A DNA stretch of 64,000 bases, from contig JAVXCW010000003.1 of the NCBI GenBank assembly GCA_036659275.1, positions 1 to 64,000 of the forward strand. Direction: 5' to 3'. Source of the DNA: Egerieousia sp036659275. Its GTDB lineage: Bacteria > Bacteroidota > Bacteroidia > Bacteroidales > UBA932. The notes below the pieces were generated by a model. It was given only the letters and a program-made list of their open reading frames with translations. It did not search any database and was not told the origin of the DNA. Position 1 is the first letter of the stretch, and each line of letters opens with the position of its first letter. The position numbers and the translations under genes were made by a program. Below, in pieces: positions 1-9,473 of the stretch.

Positions 1-99
1 AATGATAAGAGATATAACCATTATTTTTTATGCAACAAGTGTCAAACTTGAGAAAGTAGTAAAAAAAACCATAAAACAAAATTCATTTTTAAATTTATT

Positions 100-918
100 T
101 TATTTTTTAGAAGTTGGATATTCTATTTTGTAAAGAAATAGTGCATTTCCTGGAACTGAGTGGCCGGCAGAACTGCGGTTTTTTTGTGCAAGCATTTGTG
201 CAATCCATTCGGGAGAGTGTTTGCCTGTACCTACATCTAGTAGTGATCCAACCATTGCTCTTACCATGTTGCGCAAAAAACGATTGGCGGTAACTGTAAA
301 AACAAAATGGGAAGACTTGGCAAAATTGTTAGCTGTGTAAACTGTGTCATTTGCAGAATTATATGTAGCAAAATTGGGGAATGCGTTAACGGGAGCCCAA
401 AAGGCTTCTGTAACATTGCAGATTGATGTTTTGTTTCCGCCGTTAAGCTTTTCTAAACTGGTAAAATCTTGTTCGCCTAAAAAATATTTGGCAGCAGTGT
501 TCATTTTTTCAAAATTAAGCCTATCGGGAGGTAAATAATATGAAAAATTTGAGTTAAAAGGGTCTTTTTTAGTGTGTATGAAATATTTATATGTTCTCTC
601 AATTGCGTCAAAGCGGGCGTGGGCATTTGCATCAACAGAAAAAATATTATTTATACAAATTTCTTTGGGGAGAATGGCATTTAATTTGTAAAGCAAATGG
701 TTTACGTCCTGCACAATTATCTGGCAATCAAAATGGGCAATGTAATTAAACGCATTTACTCCACTATCTGTTCTGCCTGCTCCAGTAACGGATACAGGCT
801 CCTTAAGAAGTGTTGCGAGTGCTTTTTGGAGTTCTGCCTGAACGCTATTTGCATTTTCCTGTATTTGCCAGCCACAAAAAGCAGAGCCGTTATATGATAA
901 ACAAATGAAATATCTCAT
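100..918 (-). CDS. truA: tRNA pseudouridine(38-40) synthase TruA
   Basis: Isomerises uridines 38-40 in the anticodon stem-loop of tRNAs to pseudouridine, a cytosolic housekeeping modification. The protein is 272 residues, the usual TruA length. The catalytic aspartate lies in the motif GAGRTDSGVNA (Asp51), and the N-terminus YFICLSYNGSAFCGWQ matches the family. The C-terminal half keeps FTVTANRFLRNMVRAMVG. It diverges from the moxR/bat operon, with 86 bases between the two starts holding candidate promoters for both directions. The downstream 99 bases to the window edge show no gene. Nothing looks damaged. Confidence 0.95.
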   Translation of the reverse strand: MRYFICLSYNGSAFCGWQIQENANSVQAELQKALATLLKEPVSVTGAGRTDSGVNAFNYIAHFDCQIIVQDVNHLLYKLNAILPKEICINNIFSVDANAHARFDAIERTYKYFIHTKKDPFNSNFSYYLPPDRLNFEKMNTAAKYFLGEQDFTSLEKLNGGNKTSICNVTEAFWAPVNAFPNFATYNSANDTVYTANNFAKSSHFVFTVTANRFLRNMVRAMVGSLLDVGTGKHSPEWIAQMLAQKNRSSAGHSVPGNALFLYKIEYPTSKK

Positions 919-928
919 TAATAATTGT

Positions 929-936
929 TAAATTTG
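929..936 (+). promoter_or_regulatory. Candidate -7 element for the moxR/bat operon
   Basis: TAAATTTG fits the Bacteroidota -7 consensus TAnnTTTG and would give a leader of about 60 bases before moxR. No clear TTG-type -33 element stands at the right distance, so the call is weak. Confidence 0.3.
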
Positions 937-950
937 TAGTTTGCTAAGGG

Positions 951-958
951 CAAATATA
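951..958 (-). promoter_or_regulatory. Candidate -7 element for truA
   Basis: On the minus strand the bases read TATATTTG, an exact TAnnTTTG match about 35 bases upstream of the truA start. A -33 element is not evident. Confidence 0.4.
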
Positions 959-1004
959 GTTATTGAAAAAGTAATATTAAACATTAAATACAAAATAATT
1001 TAAT

Positions 1005-1997
1005 ATGGAAACCGTAAATATTAAAGAATTAAACGACAGAATTCAGAAAGAGAGCGCTTTTGTGGACATTATCACTATGGAGATGAACAAGGTTATTGTT
1101 GGACAAAAGCATTTAGTGGAGAATCTTTTGATTGGTTTACTTGCAGATGGACATATTTTGCTAGAAGGAATGCCGGGTTTAGCTAAAACTTTGGCAATTA
1201 ATACTTTGGCAAATATAGTGGATGCTAAGTTCAGTCGAATTCAATTTACTCCAGATTTATTACCGGCCGATGTTGTTGGAACTATGATTTATAGTCAGAA
1301 AAATGAGCAGTTCCAAGTTAAACAAGGACCTATTTTTGCAAATTTTGTATTGGCGGATGAAATTAATCGTTCTCCGGCAAAAGTTCAATCGGCACTTTTA
1401 GAGGCTATGCAGGAGAGACAGGTAACAATTGGTGACCAAACATATAAATTACCAAAACCATTTTTGGTAATGGCAACACAGAATCCTGTTGAGCAAGAGG
1501 GAACATATCCGCTACCCGAGGCCCAAGTTGATAGGTTTATGCTTAAGGTTATTGTAACTTATCCCAAAAAGGAGGAGGAGAAACTTATTATAAAGATGCA
1601 CAATGCAAGTTCTTTTCCTAAAGCAAGTACTGTTCTTAAGCCCGAGGATATTATAAGAGCCCGTGAGGTTGTAAGGGATGTTTATATGGATGAAAAGATT
1701 GAAAGATATATTGTAGATATTGTTTATGCAACTAGAACACCCGAAGATTATGGATTGGGGAAACTTAAAGATTTAATATCGTATGGTGCTTCTCCACGTG
1801 CAAGTATCTCTTTAGCAATGGCTTCAAAAGCTTATGCCTTTATAAAAAGAAGAGGATATGTTATTCCCGAGGATGTACGTGCAATATGTTATGAGGTTTT
1901 AAGACACAGAATTGGACTTACTTATGAGGCAGAAGCTGAAAATGTTACTACTGAGAGTATTATTACTGATATTATGAATACAGTAGAAGTTCCTTAA
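1005..1997 (+). CDS. MoxR-family AAA+ ATPase, first gene of the Bat operon
   Basis: MoxR ATPases act as chaperones, often for partners with von Willebrand factor A (VWA) domains. Walker A is GMPGLAKT (residues 55-62), Walker B is VLADEI (115-120), and the family stretch NRSPAKVQSALLEAMQE follows. Length (330 residues) is normal. It heads a co-directional run of moxR, DUF58, membrane protein, batA, batBC, batD and batE, the order seen in Bacteroides, where the cluster has been linked to aerotolerance. The inferred role is to remodel or load the membrane-bound VWA proteins encoded downstream. The start ATG lies just after an AT-rich leader with no Shine-Dalgarno. Confidence 0.93.
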   Translation: METVNIKELNDRIQKESAFVDIITMEMNKVIVGQKHLVENLLIGLLADGHILLEGMPGLAKTLAINTLANIVDAKFSRIQFTPDLLPADVVGTMIYSQKNEQFQVKQGPIFANFVLADEINRSPAKVQSALLEAMQERQVTIGDQTYKLPKPFLVMATQNPVEQEGTYPLPEAQVDRFMLKVIVTYPKKEEEKLIIKMHNASSFPKASTVLKPEDIIRAREVVRDVYMDEKIERYIVDIVYATRTPEDYGLGKLKDLISYGASPRASISLAMASKAYAFIKRRGYVIPEDVRAICYEVLRHRIGLTYEAEAENVTTESIITDIMNTVEVP

Positions 1998-2065
1998 AAA
2001 CACACTAATAAATTTTTGCTAACCAAACTAATAAAAATAGAAAAGAAAAGTGTAATATTTATTGT

Positions 2066-2944
2066 ATGGATAATGATTTACTTAAAAAAGTAAGAAAAAT
2101 TGAGATTAAGACAAAGTCTTTATCGCATCAAATATTTGCAGGTGAGTATCACTCTGCATTTAAAGGGCGTGGTATGGCTTTTAGCGAGGTGCGTGAATAT
2201 CAGTTTGGCGACGATGTAAGGAGTATGGATTGGAATGTTACTGCTCGTTTGCGTTCTCCATATATAAAAGTATTTGAGGAGGAGCGTGAGATGACTGTTG
2301 TTTTGCTTATAGATGTTAGTTCTTCCAGCATTTTTGGTACTACAGCTAAAAGTAAAAGAGAGCTTATTGCAGAAATTGCTGCTGTCCTTTCTTTTTCCGC
2401 CTCAATAAATAATGATAAAGTTGGTGCATTGTTTTTTAGTTCAAAAGTTGAAAAATTTATTCCACCTAAAAAAGGGAGAAGTCATTTGCTTAGAATTATA
2501 AGAGAATTATTGGAGTTTAAGCCCCAGACAACCGGAACAAATATATCGGAGGCTCTTAGATTTCTTACAAATGCTATAAAACGCAAATGTACGGCATTCC
2601 TTCTTTCAGATTTACTAGATGTTAATGAGCAAAGTAAACCAAATTATGAAGAGGCTCTTAAAATAGCGGTTAATAGACACGATATTTCTGTTATAAATAT
2701 CTATGATCCAAGGGAAAGAGAGATTCCAAATGTAGGTATGGTAAGGGTGCGTGATGCAGAAACAGGCCGTGAAAATTGGGTTGATACTTCTAGTAAGGCC
2801 GTGCGTGAGTATTATGATAAATGGAGTGTTGGCGCATTTGTACAAGCTAAACAGCTTTTTAACAAATTTAGGGTAGACAACGTTAGTATAAGTACCAATC
2901 AAGATTATGTAAAGGGATTATTATCTTTATTTAAATCGCATTAA
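2066..2944 (+). CDS. DUF58 protein with VWA-like fold
   Basis: A 292-residue cytoplasmic protein of the DUF58 family that accompanies MoxR. The family signature REYQFGDDVRSMDWNVTAR spans residues 43-61. A VWA-like strand with a metal-site motif follows (LLIDVSSSS, Asp83). No signal peptide or membrane span is visible. It lies 68 bases after moxR and 17 bases before the next gene, so co-transcription is likely. The family's biochemical activity is not established; by position it is a soluble partner of the MoxR/Bat complex. Confidence 0.9.
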   Translation: MDNDLLKKVRKIEIKTKSLSHQIFAGEYHSAFKGRGMAFSEVREYQFGDDVRSMDWNVTARLRSPYIKVFEEEREMTVVLLIDVSSSSIFGTTAKSKRELIAEIAAVLSFSASINNDKVGALFFSSKVEKFIPPKKGRSHLLRIIRELLEFKPQTTGTNISEALRFLTNAIKRKCTAFLLSDLLDVNEQSKPNYEEALKIAVNRHDISVINIYDPREREIPNVGMVRVRDAETGRENWVDTSSKAVREYYDKWSVGAFVQAKQLFNKFRVDNVSISTNQDYVKGLLSLFKSH

Positions 2945-2961
2945 ATTATAAATTTTTGTTC

Positions 2962-4002
2962 ATGAGATATTTTATAAATATAAAATCATATTTTACGGTA
3001 TATGTACTACTTATGCTCTTTGCAGTAACAAGTAGTGTGTTTGCTCAGACTAACCCCAATTATTTTAAGATAACTAGTTCAAAACTAAATAAAGATTCAA
3101 TTTTGGTTGGAGATCGCGTAGTTTGGAGCACAATTTTTACTATTCCAAGTGATAAGGAGATAGCAATTGCCGTATACGGAGATATTTTAAAACAGGATAC
3201 ATCAAAATTAGAAGTTTTAAATGAGTTTAAGCTCGATACTATTTCAATAAAAGGGGGCCTATCGCAATTAGAAGCAAAATTATTATTTACTTCTTTTGAT
3301 AGCGGATATTTTAAACTTCCTCAGCCACTAATTATTACAGGAAATAGGGGGCTTACACAACATACTCCCGATGGTAAAATATCGGTTGGAATAGGGGGAG
3401 ATACAATTCATTTTAATACTCCGTCACTTTATGTAAATACAGTGCAAATAGATACAGCTACATTTAAAATGTATGATATTAAGGGGCAAATAAAATATCC
3501 TATAACGTTTAAAGAGGTGGTGCCTTGGATATTATTGGCCTTACTTATTATGGCAATTATTTACTTAATTTACAGGTATATAAAGTATAGAAAGGAAAAC
3601 AAAGATTTCTTTGGGAAACCTATCATAAAGGACCCTCCGCACATTATTGCCCTTAGGGAACTTGATAAACTAAGGATACAAAAATTATGGCAGGCCGGTA
3701 AAGAAAAACAATTTTATACAGGAATTACCGATACTCTTAGGTCTTATATAGAAGGAAGATATGGTGTTAGCGCAATGGAGAAAACTTCTAACGAAATTAT
3801 GAATAGTCTCATAGATAAAAAAATTGAGGCAAAGTCATATAATGAGATAAATGAGTTATTTAAATTGGCCGATTTAGTAAAATTTGCAAAATATTCACCA
3901 ATTGAGGCAGAAAACGAAGATGCAATTCCCATTGCAGTTAGATTTGTAAATTCAACATTTATGCAGGAGATGGAACAAGAAAAAAAGGAGGAGGGTAAAT
4001 AA
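2962..4002 (+). CDS. Bat-operon membrane protein of unknown function
   Basis: A 346-residue protein with an N-terminal signal peptide ending near VFAQ (about residue 29), a periplasmic part of roughly 155 residues, one membrane span near residue 190 (VPWILLALLIMAIIYLIYRY) and a charged, helical cytoplasmic tail. A protein of this layout usually sits between DUF58 and batA in Bacteroidales, so its position is its best identifier. The ATG at 2962 was chosen over a TTG six bases upstream. Its stop is followed two bases later by batA. No enzymatic motif is visible. Confidence 0.8.
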   Translation: MRYFINIKSYFTVYVLLMLFAVTSSVFAQTNPNYFKITSSKLNKDSILVGDRVVWSTIFTIPSDKEIAIAVYGDILKQDTSKLEVLNEFKLDTISIKGGLSQLEAKLLFTSFDSGYFKLPQPLIITGNRGLTQHTPDGKISVGIGGDTIHFNTPSLYVNTVQIDTATFKMYDIKGQIKYPITFKEVVPWILLALLIMAIIYLIYRYIKYRKENKDFFGKPIIKDPPHIIALRELDKLRIQKLWQAGKEKQFYTGITDTLRSYIEGRYGVSAMEKTSNEIMNSLIDKKIEAKSYNEINELFKLADLVKFAKYSPIEAENEDAIPIAVRFVNSTFMQEMEQEKKEEGK

Positions 4003-4003
4003 T

Positions 4004-4993
4004 ATGTTTTTTGAATATCCAAAATTATTATGGCTATTATTATTGCTTATTCCTGTTGTGATAATATATATCTATAGGGAAATAAAAGGATTGAGGCCAT
4101 ATTTACTTGTTTCCACAATTGCTCCTTGGCAGCAAAAGAGTGGCACAATTAAAAAAATTATCCGTCATATTCCGTTTGCTTTAAGAGTTATTGCACTTAC
4201 TGCAATTATTGTAGCTATTGCAAGACCACGCTCGTCATCAAATTTTGAAAAAGTTGATACAGAAGGAATTGATATAGTATTAGCGCTAGATATTTCAACT
4301 AGTATGCTTGCGCGCGATTTTGTTCCCGATAGAATAGGAGCTGCAAAAGATATTGCAATTCAGTTTATTGCAGAACGTCCGTCTGATAGAATAGGAGTTG
4401 TGGTTTTTGCAGGAGAGAGTTATACTCAATCTCCTCTTACCACAGATAGAGCAACTCTTATAAATCTTATAAAAGAGATTGAATGTGGCGTTATTGAAGA
4501 TGGAACAGCTATTGGTAATGGATTAGCTACAGCTATAGCAAGGCTTAAAGATTCAAAGGCAAAAAGCCGTGTTGTAATACTTCTTACCGATGGCGTAAAT
4601 AATTCGGGCGAAATTTCTCCACAAATGGCGGCAGAAATTGCAAAGACTTACGGAGTAAGAGTATATACAGTAGGTGTTGGGGCGCAAGGAACTGCTCCAT
4701 ATCCTTTTATGACTCCTTACGGAATTGAAATACAACAAGTAGAGGTGCAGATAGATGAACCGCTACTTAAAAAAATAGCAGAAGGAACAGATGGAAAATA
4801 CTTTAGAGCTACCGATAATTCAAAATTATTAGAGATTTATGGCGAGATAAATAAAATGGAGAAGAATAAAACTTTGGTTGATTCATTCCCCATTTATAAG
4901 GAATTATTTATGAATTTTGCCCTTATAGCCTTAGCTGCAATAGCTTTGGAATTATTATTAAGATTATTTGTAACTAAACAAATACCAGATTAA
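4004..4993 (+). CDS. batA: BatA, membrane-anchored VWA-domain protein
   Basis: The 329-residue protein has two N-terminal hydrophobic segments (about residues 8-24 and 57-74), a VWA domain (about 88-275) and a C-terminal membrane span. The metal-ion-dependent adhesion site is intact: DISTS (Asp96, Ser98, Ser100), the threonine in SPLTTDRA and the aspartate in LLTDGVNN. In the Bat system BatA and BatB are paired membrane VWA proteins thought to form a complex with the other Bat proteins. It starts one base after the preceding stop and is followed after 11 bases by batB, so translation is probably coupled. Confidence 0.93.
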   Translation: MFFEYPKLLWLLLLLIPVVIIYIYREIKGLRPYLLVSTIAPWQQKSGTIKKIIRHIPFALRVIALTAIIVAIARPRSSSNFEKVDTEGIDIVLALDISTSMLARDFVPDRIGAAKDIAIQFIAERPSDRIGVVVFAGESYTQSPLTTDRATLINLIKEIECGVIEDGTAIGNGLATAIARLKDSKAKSRVVILLTDGVNNSGEISPQMAAEIAKTYGVRVYTVGVGAQGTAPYPFMTPYGIEIQQVEVQIDEPLLKKIAEGTDGKYFRATDNSKLLEIYGEINKMEKNKTLVDSFPIYKELFMNFALIALAAIALELLLRLFVTKQIPD

Positions 4994-5004
4994 GGAGAAG
5001 AGAG

Positions 5005-6819
5005 ATGATACAATTTGCTACACCACAATATTTATTACTAATTTTACTTATTCCTGTTTTCTTTGTATTATATGCTTTTTACAGAAGGGGAAGGAAGAAA
5101 AAAATAGCTCAACTTGGTAATATAGAGATTATAGAAAAACTTATGCCAACTCGTTCTCGTGCCAAAGGATGGGTAAGGCTTGCGTTTTTTTCATTAGCAT
5201 GGCTTTTCTTTATGGTTGGATTAGCTCGTCCGCAAATTGGTGCGCGGATAAAGGAAACTCAGAAAAAAGGGGCAGAAATAATGATTGCCCTAGATGTTTC
5301 AAACTCTATGATGGCACAAGACTACTCTCCAAATAGGCTAGAGAGAGCTAAACTCGCAATTTCTAGGCTAGTTGATAAATTACAGGGCGATAGAATAGGT
5401 CTTATTGTATTTGCAGGACAATCTTTTGTGCAACTTCCTATTACAACAGATTATGTTTCAGCAAAAATATTTTTAAATTCCATATCTAATGAATCTGTAC
5501 CCGTGCAGGGAACTGCCATGGGAGATGCTATAACAACGGCCGTAAGGAGTTTTAGTACAGATGCTCAAATGGGGCAAAATAATAAAGCTATAATTTTAAT
5601 CACCGATGGCGAAAACCACGAAGACGATCCTGTTGAAGCCGCCAAAACTGCAGCCGGAGTTGGAATTAAAGTTTTTTGTATTGGAGTAGGTTCTGCAGAT
5701 GGAAAGCCTATTCCTATTAATGCTACGGGAGAGTTGCTTAAGGATAAAGATGGAAATATTGTTGTAACTAAACTCAATGAAGTAACATTAGAGGAGGTTG
5801 CTGCGGCAGGTGGTGGAGCATATATAAGGGCTGGTAATGCTGAATTTGGCCTTAATCCTATTATAAATGATTTAAAAAACATGGATGAAGGTAATTATAA
5901 ATCGGTTGTATTTGAAGATTTTGATGAACAGTATATGTATTTTTTTGGGATAGCTTTATTTTTCTTCCTATTAGAATTTTTAGTAGGAAACAGAAGGGTA
6001 GGCAAAAGGATGTTTGCAATATTAGCCCTTATATGTTTTACTTCTTTGCAAGGATTTGCCCAAACCGATAAAAAAGAGGTAAGAAAAGGAAACAGATTTT
6101 ATGAGAAAAAAAATTATAAAGAGTCGGAGGTTGAGTATAGAAAGGCTCTCCTTAAAGATTCTACATCTGTAGGGGCAAATTACAATTTGGCTAATACTCT
6201 TTATAAAATGGAGGATGCTGCCAATGCAGAAAAAGCGTATGGAGCAATTGCAGATACTATAGGAAAGATGAAATATAATACTGATTGGGAAATTGATAAA
6301 ACAAAAACATTCCCGTCTATTGCATCTGATTATTATCATAACTTAGGAAATTCGTATCTTGCACAAAAAAAATATTCCGAGGCCGTTGAAGCTTATAAAA
6401 ATTCGTTAAGGCGTAATCCTAACGATATGGAAACTAAGGCTAATTATGCTTATGCAAAGAAAAAGCTGGACGAGCAACAGAAGAATCAACAACAGAATAA
6501 AGATAAAAATAAAGATCAAGACCAAAACAAGGACCAAAACAAAGACAAGAACAAGGATAAGAACAAGGATAAAAATAAAGATCAAAACAAAGATCAAAAT
6601 AAGGATCAAAACAAAGATAAGAACCAAGACGATAAAAATAAAGATAACAAGGATAAAGAAAAAGAGCAGAATCAAAACGGCCAACAACCTAAAATAAGTC
6701 CTCAGGCTGCCGAGCAAATGCTTAATGCAATGCAGGAAAAAGAAAATCAAACTCAGGACAAGGTTAATAAGGAAAAAGCAAAGCTGCTTAAATCAAAACA
6801 GAAAGAGAAAAACTGGTAA
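5005..6819 (+). CDS. batB: BatB-BatC fusion: VWA protein joined to TPR protein
   Basis: Residues 1-330 form BatB: two N-terminal hydrophobic segments, a VWA domain with an intact metal site (DVSNS, Asp97; LPITTDYV; LITDGENH) and a membrane span near 310-327. The frame then runs straight into BatC: Met336 begins a signal-peptide-like segment (MFAILALICFTSLQGFAQ) followed by tetratricopeptide repeats (about 355-485) and a Lys/Asn/Asp/Gln-rich tail (about 492-562). batB and batC are separate genes in many Bacteroidales, so this is a fusion, or two products if translation also starts at the in-frame ATG at 6010. An AGGAG stretch precedes the start, unusual in this phylum. Confidence 0.9.
   Translation: MIQFATPQYLLLILLIPVFFVLYAFYRRGRKKKIAQLGNIEIIEKLMPTRSRAKGWVRLAFFSLAWLFFMVGLARPQIGARIKETQKKGAEIMIALDVSNSMMAQDYSPNRLERAKLAISRLVDKLQGDRIGLIVFAGQSFVQLPITTDYVSAKIFLNSISNESVPVQGTAMGDAITTAVRSFSTDAQMGQNNKAIILITDGENHEDDPVEAAKTAAGVGIKVFCIGVGSADGKPIPINATGELLKDKDGNIVVTKLNEVTLEEVAAAGGGAYIRAGNAEFGLNPIINDLKNMDEGNYKSVVFEDFDEQYMYFFGIALFFFLLEFLVGNRRVGKRMFAILALICFTSLQGFAQTDKKEVRKGNRFYEKKNYKESEVEYRKALLKDSTSVGANYNLANTLYKMEDAANAEKAYGAIADTIGKMKYNTDWEIDKTKTFPSIASDYYHNLGNSYLAQKKYSEAVEAYKNSLRRNPNDMETKANYAYAKKKLDEQQKNQQQNKDKNKDQDQNKDQNKDKNKDKNKDKNKDQNKDQNKDQNKDKNQDDKNKDNKDKEKEQNQNGQQPKISPQAAEQMLNAMQEKENQTQDKVNKEKAKLLKSKQKEKNW
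6496..6669 (+). repeat. Low-complexity codon repeat encoding an NKDK/NKDQ tail
   Basis: Tandem imperfect 6- and 12-base units such as AATAAAGATAAA and AACAAAGATCAA encode the NKDK/NKDQ tail of the BatC part. Units are multiples of three, so copy-number change would keep the frame. The tract also opens long spurious frames on both strands. Confidence 0.85.
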
Positions 6820-6831
6820 AATATAAAGAGT

Positions 6832-8670
6832 ATGTTTCAAATAAGAAAAATTATAATAGCACTTTTACTTTTATTTACCGTGCAATTTGCATGGGCACAA
6901 CATTCTTTTATGGTTGATGCTCCGCGTGTTGTAGGACAGGACGAGGTTTTTAGAGTAGTATTTACTGCAGATGGAGAGATGTCAGATTTTATTAGCCCCA
7001 CATTTGCAGGATTAGATATTCTTGCAGGCCCTTCGCCATCTAGAATGTCTAGCACTCAAATTATTAATGGGAAAAGAACCGATGCTGTTGAGATGAGCTA
7101 TACTTTTATTGTAAGGCCTAGCAAGGTTGGATTAGCAAGAATTTCTCAAGCTTCGGCGTCTATTAATGGAAAAACTTATACAACAAAAGGGCTAGATGTT
7201 GAGGTTGTAGATAATGCAGGAGGTAGCCAAGGTAAGCAATCTTCTAAGGGGGTATCACAGGGGACATCTAATGCAAGAAATAATCAAAATTTGGATGTCT
7301 CTAATGATGATATTTTTCTAAGACTTTCCTTTAGTAAAAATAGAGTTGTTAAGGGAGAGCCTATTATTGCAACTCTAAAACTATATACACGTCTTCCAAT
7401 AGCTGGTTTTGAGGATATTAAGTTTCCGGTATTTAATGGATTTTGGAGCCAAGAAATTGAGACACCTCAAAATATAAATTTTGTAAGAGAAAATGTAGGT
7501 AATCAAATATACAGTTCAGCTGTTTTAAGAAAATATATGTTGCTGCCTCAGCAATCGGGGGAAATTACTATAGATCCTGCCGAAATGATATGCCAAGTGC
7601 AAATACAAGCTGCAGGTGGTGGTGGGAGATCTATATTTGATGATTTTTTTGATTCCGGAACTCAAACTGTTAAGAAAAGAGTATCATCCAAAAAAGCTAA
7701 AATAAGTGTTGCTCAGCTACCCGGAAATGCTCCCTCTACTTTTGGCGGGGGAGTTGGTAAATTTAATATGAATGTTAAGTTAAGCAGAAACGATATTAAA
7801 ACTCATGAGGCTGCATCTATTATGGTTGATATATCGGGTAGTGGAAACATAAATCTTATTGAGGCTCCAAAAATTGAATTTCCTGCAGATTTTGAAAAAT
7901 ACGACTTAAAAACAGATAATAATTTTACTAATGGGGCAGGAGGCACATCTGGAAAGAAAAATTTTGAATTTCCGTTTATCCCAAGGAGCGAAGGGAGATT
8001 TGTAATTCCACCTATAGAATATGCTTATTACGATATTGCAGCAGGAAAGTATATTACTTTAAGAAGCGATTCAATTGTTCTTAATGTTGGTAAAGGAGAA
8101 AACATTGCACAAGGACAAATATTACAAGGGGTAAATAAGCAGGCAGTTGCTAATTTGGGTGAAGATATAAGATATATTATAACAGGTGGTCCGCATCTTG
8201 CTAAAAAAGGGAGTTTTTTTGTAGGTGGAATTCTATTTTTTATAATAATTGCTGTAATAGTATTACTGTATAGCGTTGTGTATTATTATCTTAAATCAAG
8301 AGCAAAGTTAAGAGGAGATATAAAGCGAACAAGGAATAAAAAAGCAAACAAGGTTGCCAAAATACGATTAAAACAAGCTCAGAATTATCTCAAAGAAAAT
8401 CTTTACTCACCGTTTTATGAGGAATTACATAAGGCTTTATTAGGTTATATAAGTGATAAACTCTCTATTCAGTTTGCAGATATGCAGCGAGATACTATAA
8501 AAGAGACTTTAGAGCAAAAAAACGTAAGTAGTGAGATTATTAACAATTTTATACAATTGCTTAACGATTGTGAAATGGCCCGTTATTCTCAAGCCGGAGG
8601 GGCAGGAGAGATGGATGTTCAATATAATAAAGCAATAGAGATAATTTCTGATTTTGAAAATACCCTTTAA
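6832..8670 (+). CDS. batD: BatD, periplasmic protein anchored in the inner membrane
   Basis: A 612-residue protein with a signal peptide (ending near AWAQ, residue 23), a long beta-rich extracytoplasmic region that includes the BatD-type opening (APRVVGQDEVFRVVFTADG), one membrane span near residues 463-488 and a helical cytoplasmic tail of about 120 residues. In the Bat system BatD is the large exported partner of the VWA proteins. It follows batBC after 12 bases. No catalytic motif is seen. Confidence 0.9.
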   Translation: MFQIRKIIIALLLLFTVQFAWAQHSFMVDAPRVVGQDEVFRVVFTADGEMSDFISPTFAGLDILAGPSPSRMSSTQIINGKRTDAVEMSYTFIVRPSKVGLARISQASASINGKTYTTKGLDVEVVDNAGGSQGKQSSKGVSQGTSNARNNQNLDVSNDDIFLRLSFSKNRVVKGEPIIATLKLYTRLPIAGFEDIKFPVFNGFWSQEIETPQNINFVRENVGNQIYSSAVLRKYMLLPQQSGEITIDPAEMICQVQIQAAGGGGRSIFDDFFDSGTQTVKKRVSSKKAKISVAQLPGNAPSTFGGGVGKFNMNVKLSRNDIKTHEAASIMVDISGSGNINLIEAPKIEFPADFEKYDLKTDNNFTNGAGGTSGKKNFEFPFIPRSEGRFVIPPIEYAYYDIAAGKYITLRSDSIVLNVGKGENIAQGQILQGVNKQAVANLGEDIRYIITGGPHLAKKGSFFVGGILFFIIIAVIVLLYSVVYYYLKSRAKLRGDIKRTRNKKANKVAKIRLKQAQNYLKENLYSPFYEELHKALLGYISDKLSIQFADMQRDTIKETLEQKNVSSEIINNFIQLLNDCEMARYSQAGGAGEMDVQYNKAIEIISDFENTL

Positions 8671-8708
8671 TAATATGTTACTAATTAATTAATAGATTGA
8701 AACGAGTT

Positions 8709-9473
8709 ATGAAAGCTGTTCAAAAATATATATTATTTATTGTGTTGTGCTATTCCTCTTTTGTGGCTAATGGACACAATCTTAACCCATTGTGGTATAA
8801 AGCAAATGATTCTTATGCAATGGGGGAATATGATAATGCTATTAATTCTTATAAATTAATAGAAAAAGAAGGGTATGCATCATCGGAATTGTTTTACAAT
8901 ATGGGGAATGCTTATTATAAGCAAGGGCAAAATGGCAAAGCCATTCTTTATTATGAAAAAGCTTTTAAGTTGGATCCTTCAAATGGTGATATAGAGACTA
9001 ATTTAGAAATTGCAAAACTTAATACTCTTGATAAAATTGATACTCTGCCAGAGTTTATATTATCAACATGGATTAAAGAGTTCCGCAATATGATGTCTAG
9101 TAATAAGTGGGGATATACATCTATTGTGTTTTTAGCTATTATGGCTTTATTGTTGATAGGTTACAATTTTGCTCCAACAACAAGGCAACGCAAGTTAGCA
9201 TTTGTATTAGCTTGTGTTTCACTGCTATTTGCTATATTTTCTATTCTATTTGCTGCAAATTTGAGAAGTAATGCCAATAATAGCGATTTTGCTATTGTTA
9301 TGGTCCCGGTAAGTAATGTAAAAAGTGCTCCTAATTCTACAGGTAATAATCTTTTTATTTTACATGTAGGGGCAAAAATAGAGATATTAGAGCAAGTTGA
9401 AGGATGGTGCAAAATAGAGTTGAGCGATGGAAGGCAGGGATGGATACATGCTACAGAAATGGAGGTAATATAA
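8709..9473 (+). CDS. batE: BatE, TPR and SH3-domain membrane protein
   Basis: The 254-residue protein has a signal peptide, two tetratricopeptide repeats (for example YNMGNAYYKQGQNGKAILYY), two membrane segments around residues 137-190 and a C-terminal bacterial SH3 domain (VSNVKSAPN to GWCKIELSDGRQGWIHA). This is the BatE layout. The ATG at 8709 is preferred; an in-frame TTG lies 12 bases upstream at 8697. Its stop codon overlaps the start of the next small gene by one base (TAATG), which suggests coupling. It is the last recognised Bat gene here. Confidence 0.88.
   Translation: MKAVQKYILFIVLCYSSFVANGHNLNPLWYKANDSYAMGEYDNAINSYKLIEKEGYASSELFYNMGNAYYKQGQNGKAILYYEKAFKLDPSNGDIETNLEIAKLNTLDKIDTLPEFILSTWIKEFRNMMSSNKWGYTSIVFLAIMALLLIGYNFAPTTRQRKLAFVLACVSLLFAIFSILFAANLRSNANNSDFAIVMVPVSNVKSAPNSTGNNLFILHVGAKIEILEQVEGWCKIELSDGRQGWIHATEMEVI

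Noticed and set aside
6406..6750. Minus-strand hydrophobic frame and plus-strand KIKIKT frame over the batC tail
   Set aside because: Both are by-products of the NKDK codon repeat read in other frames.
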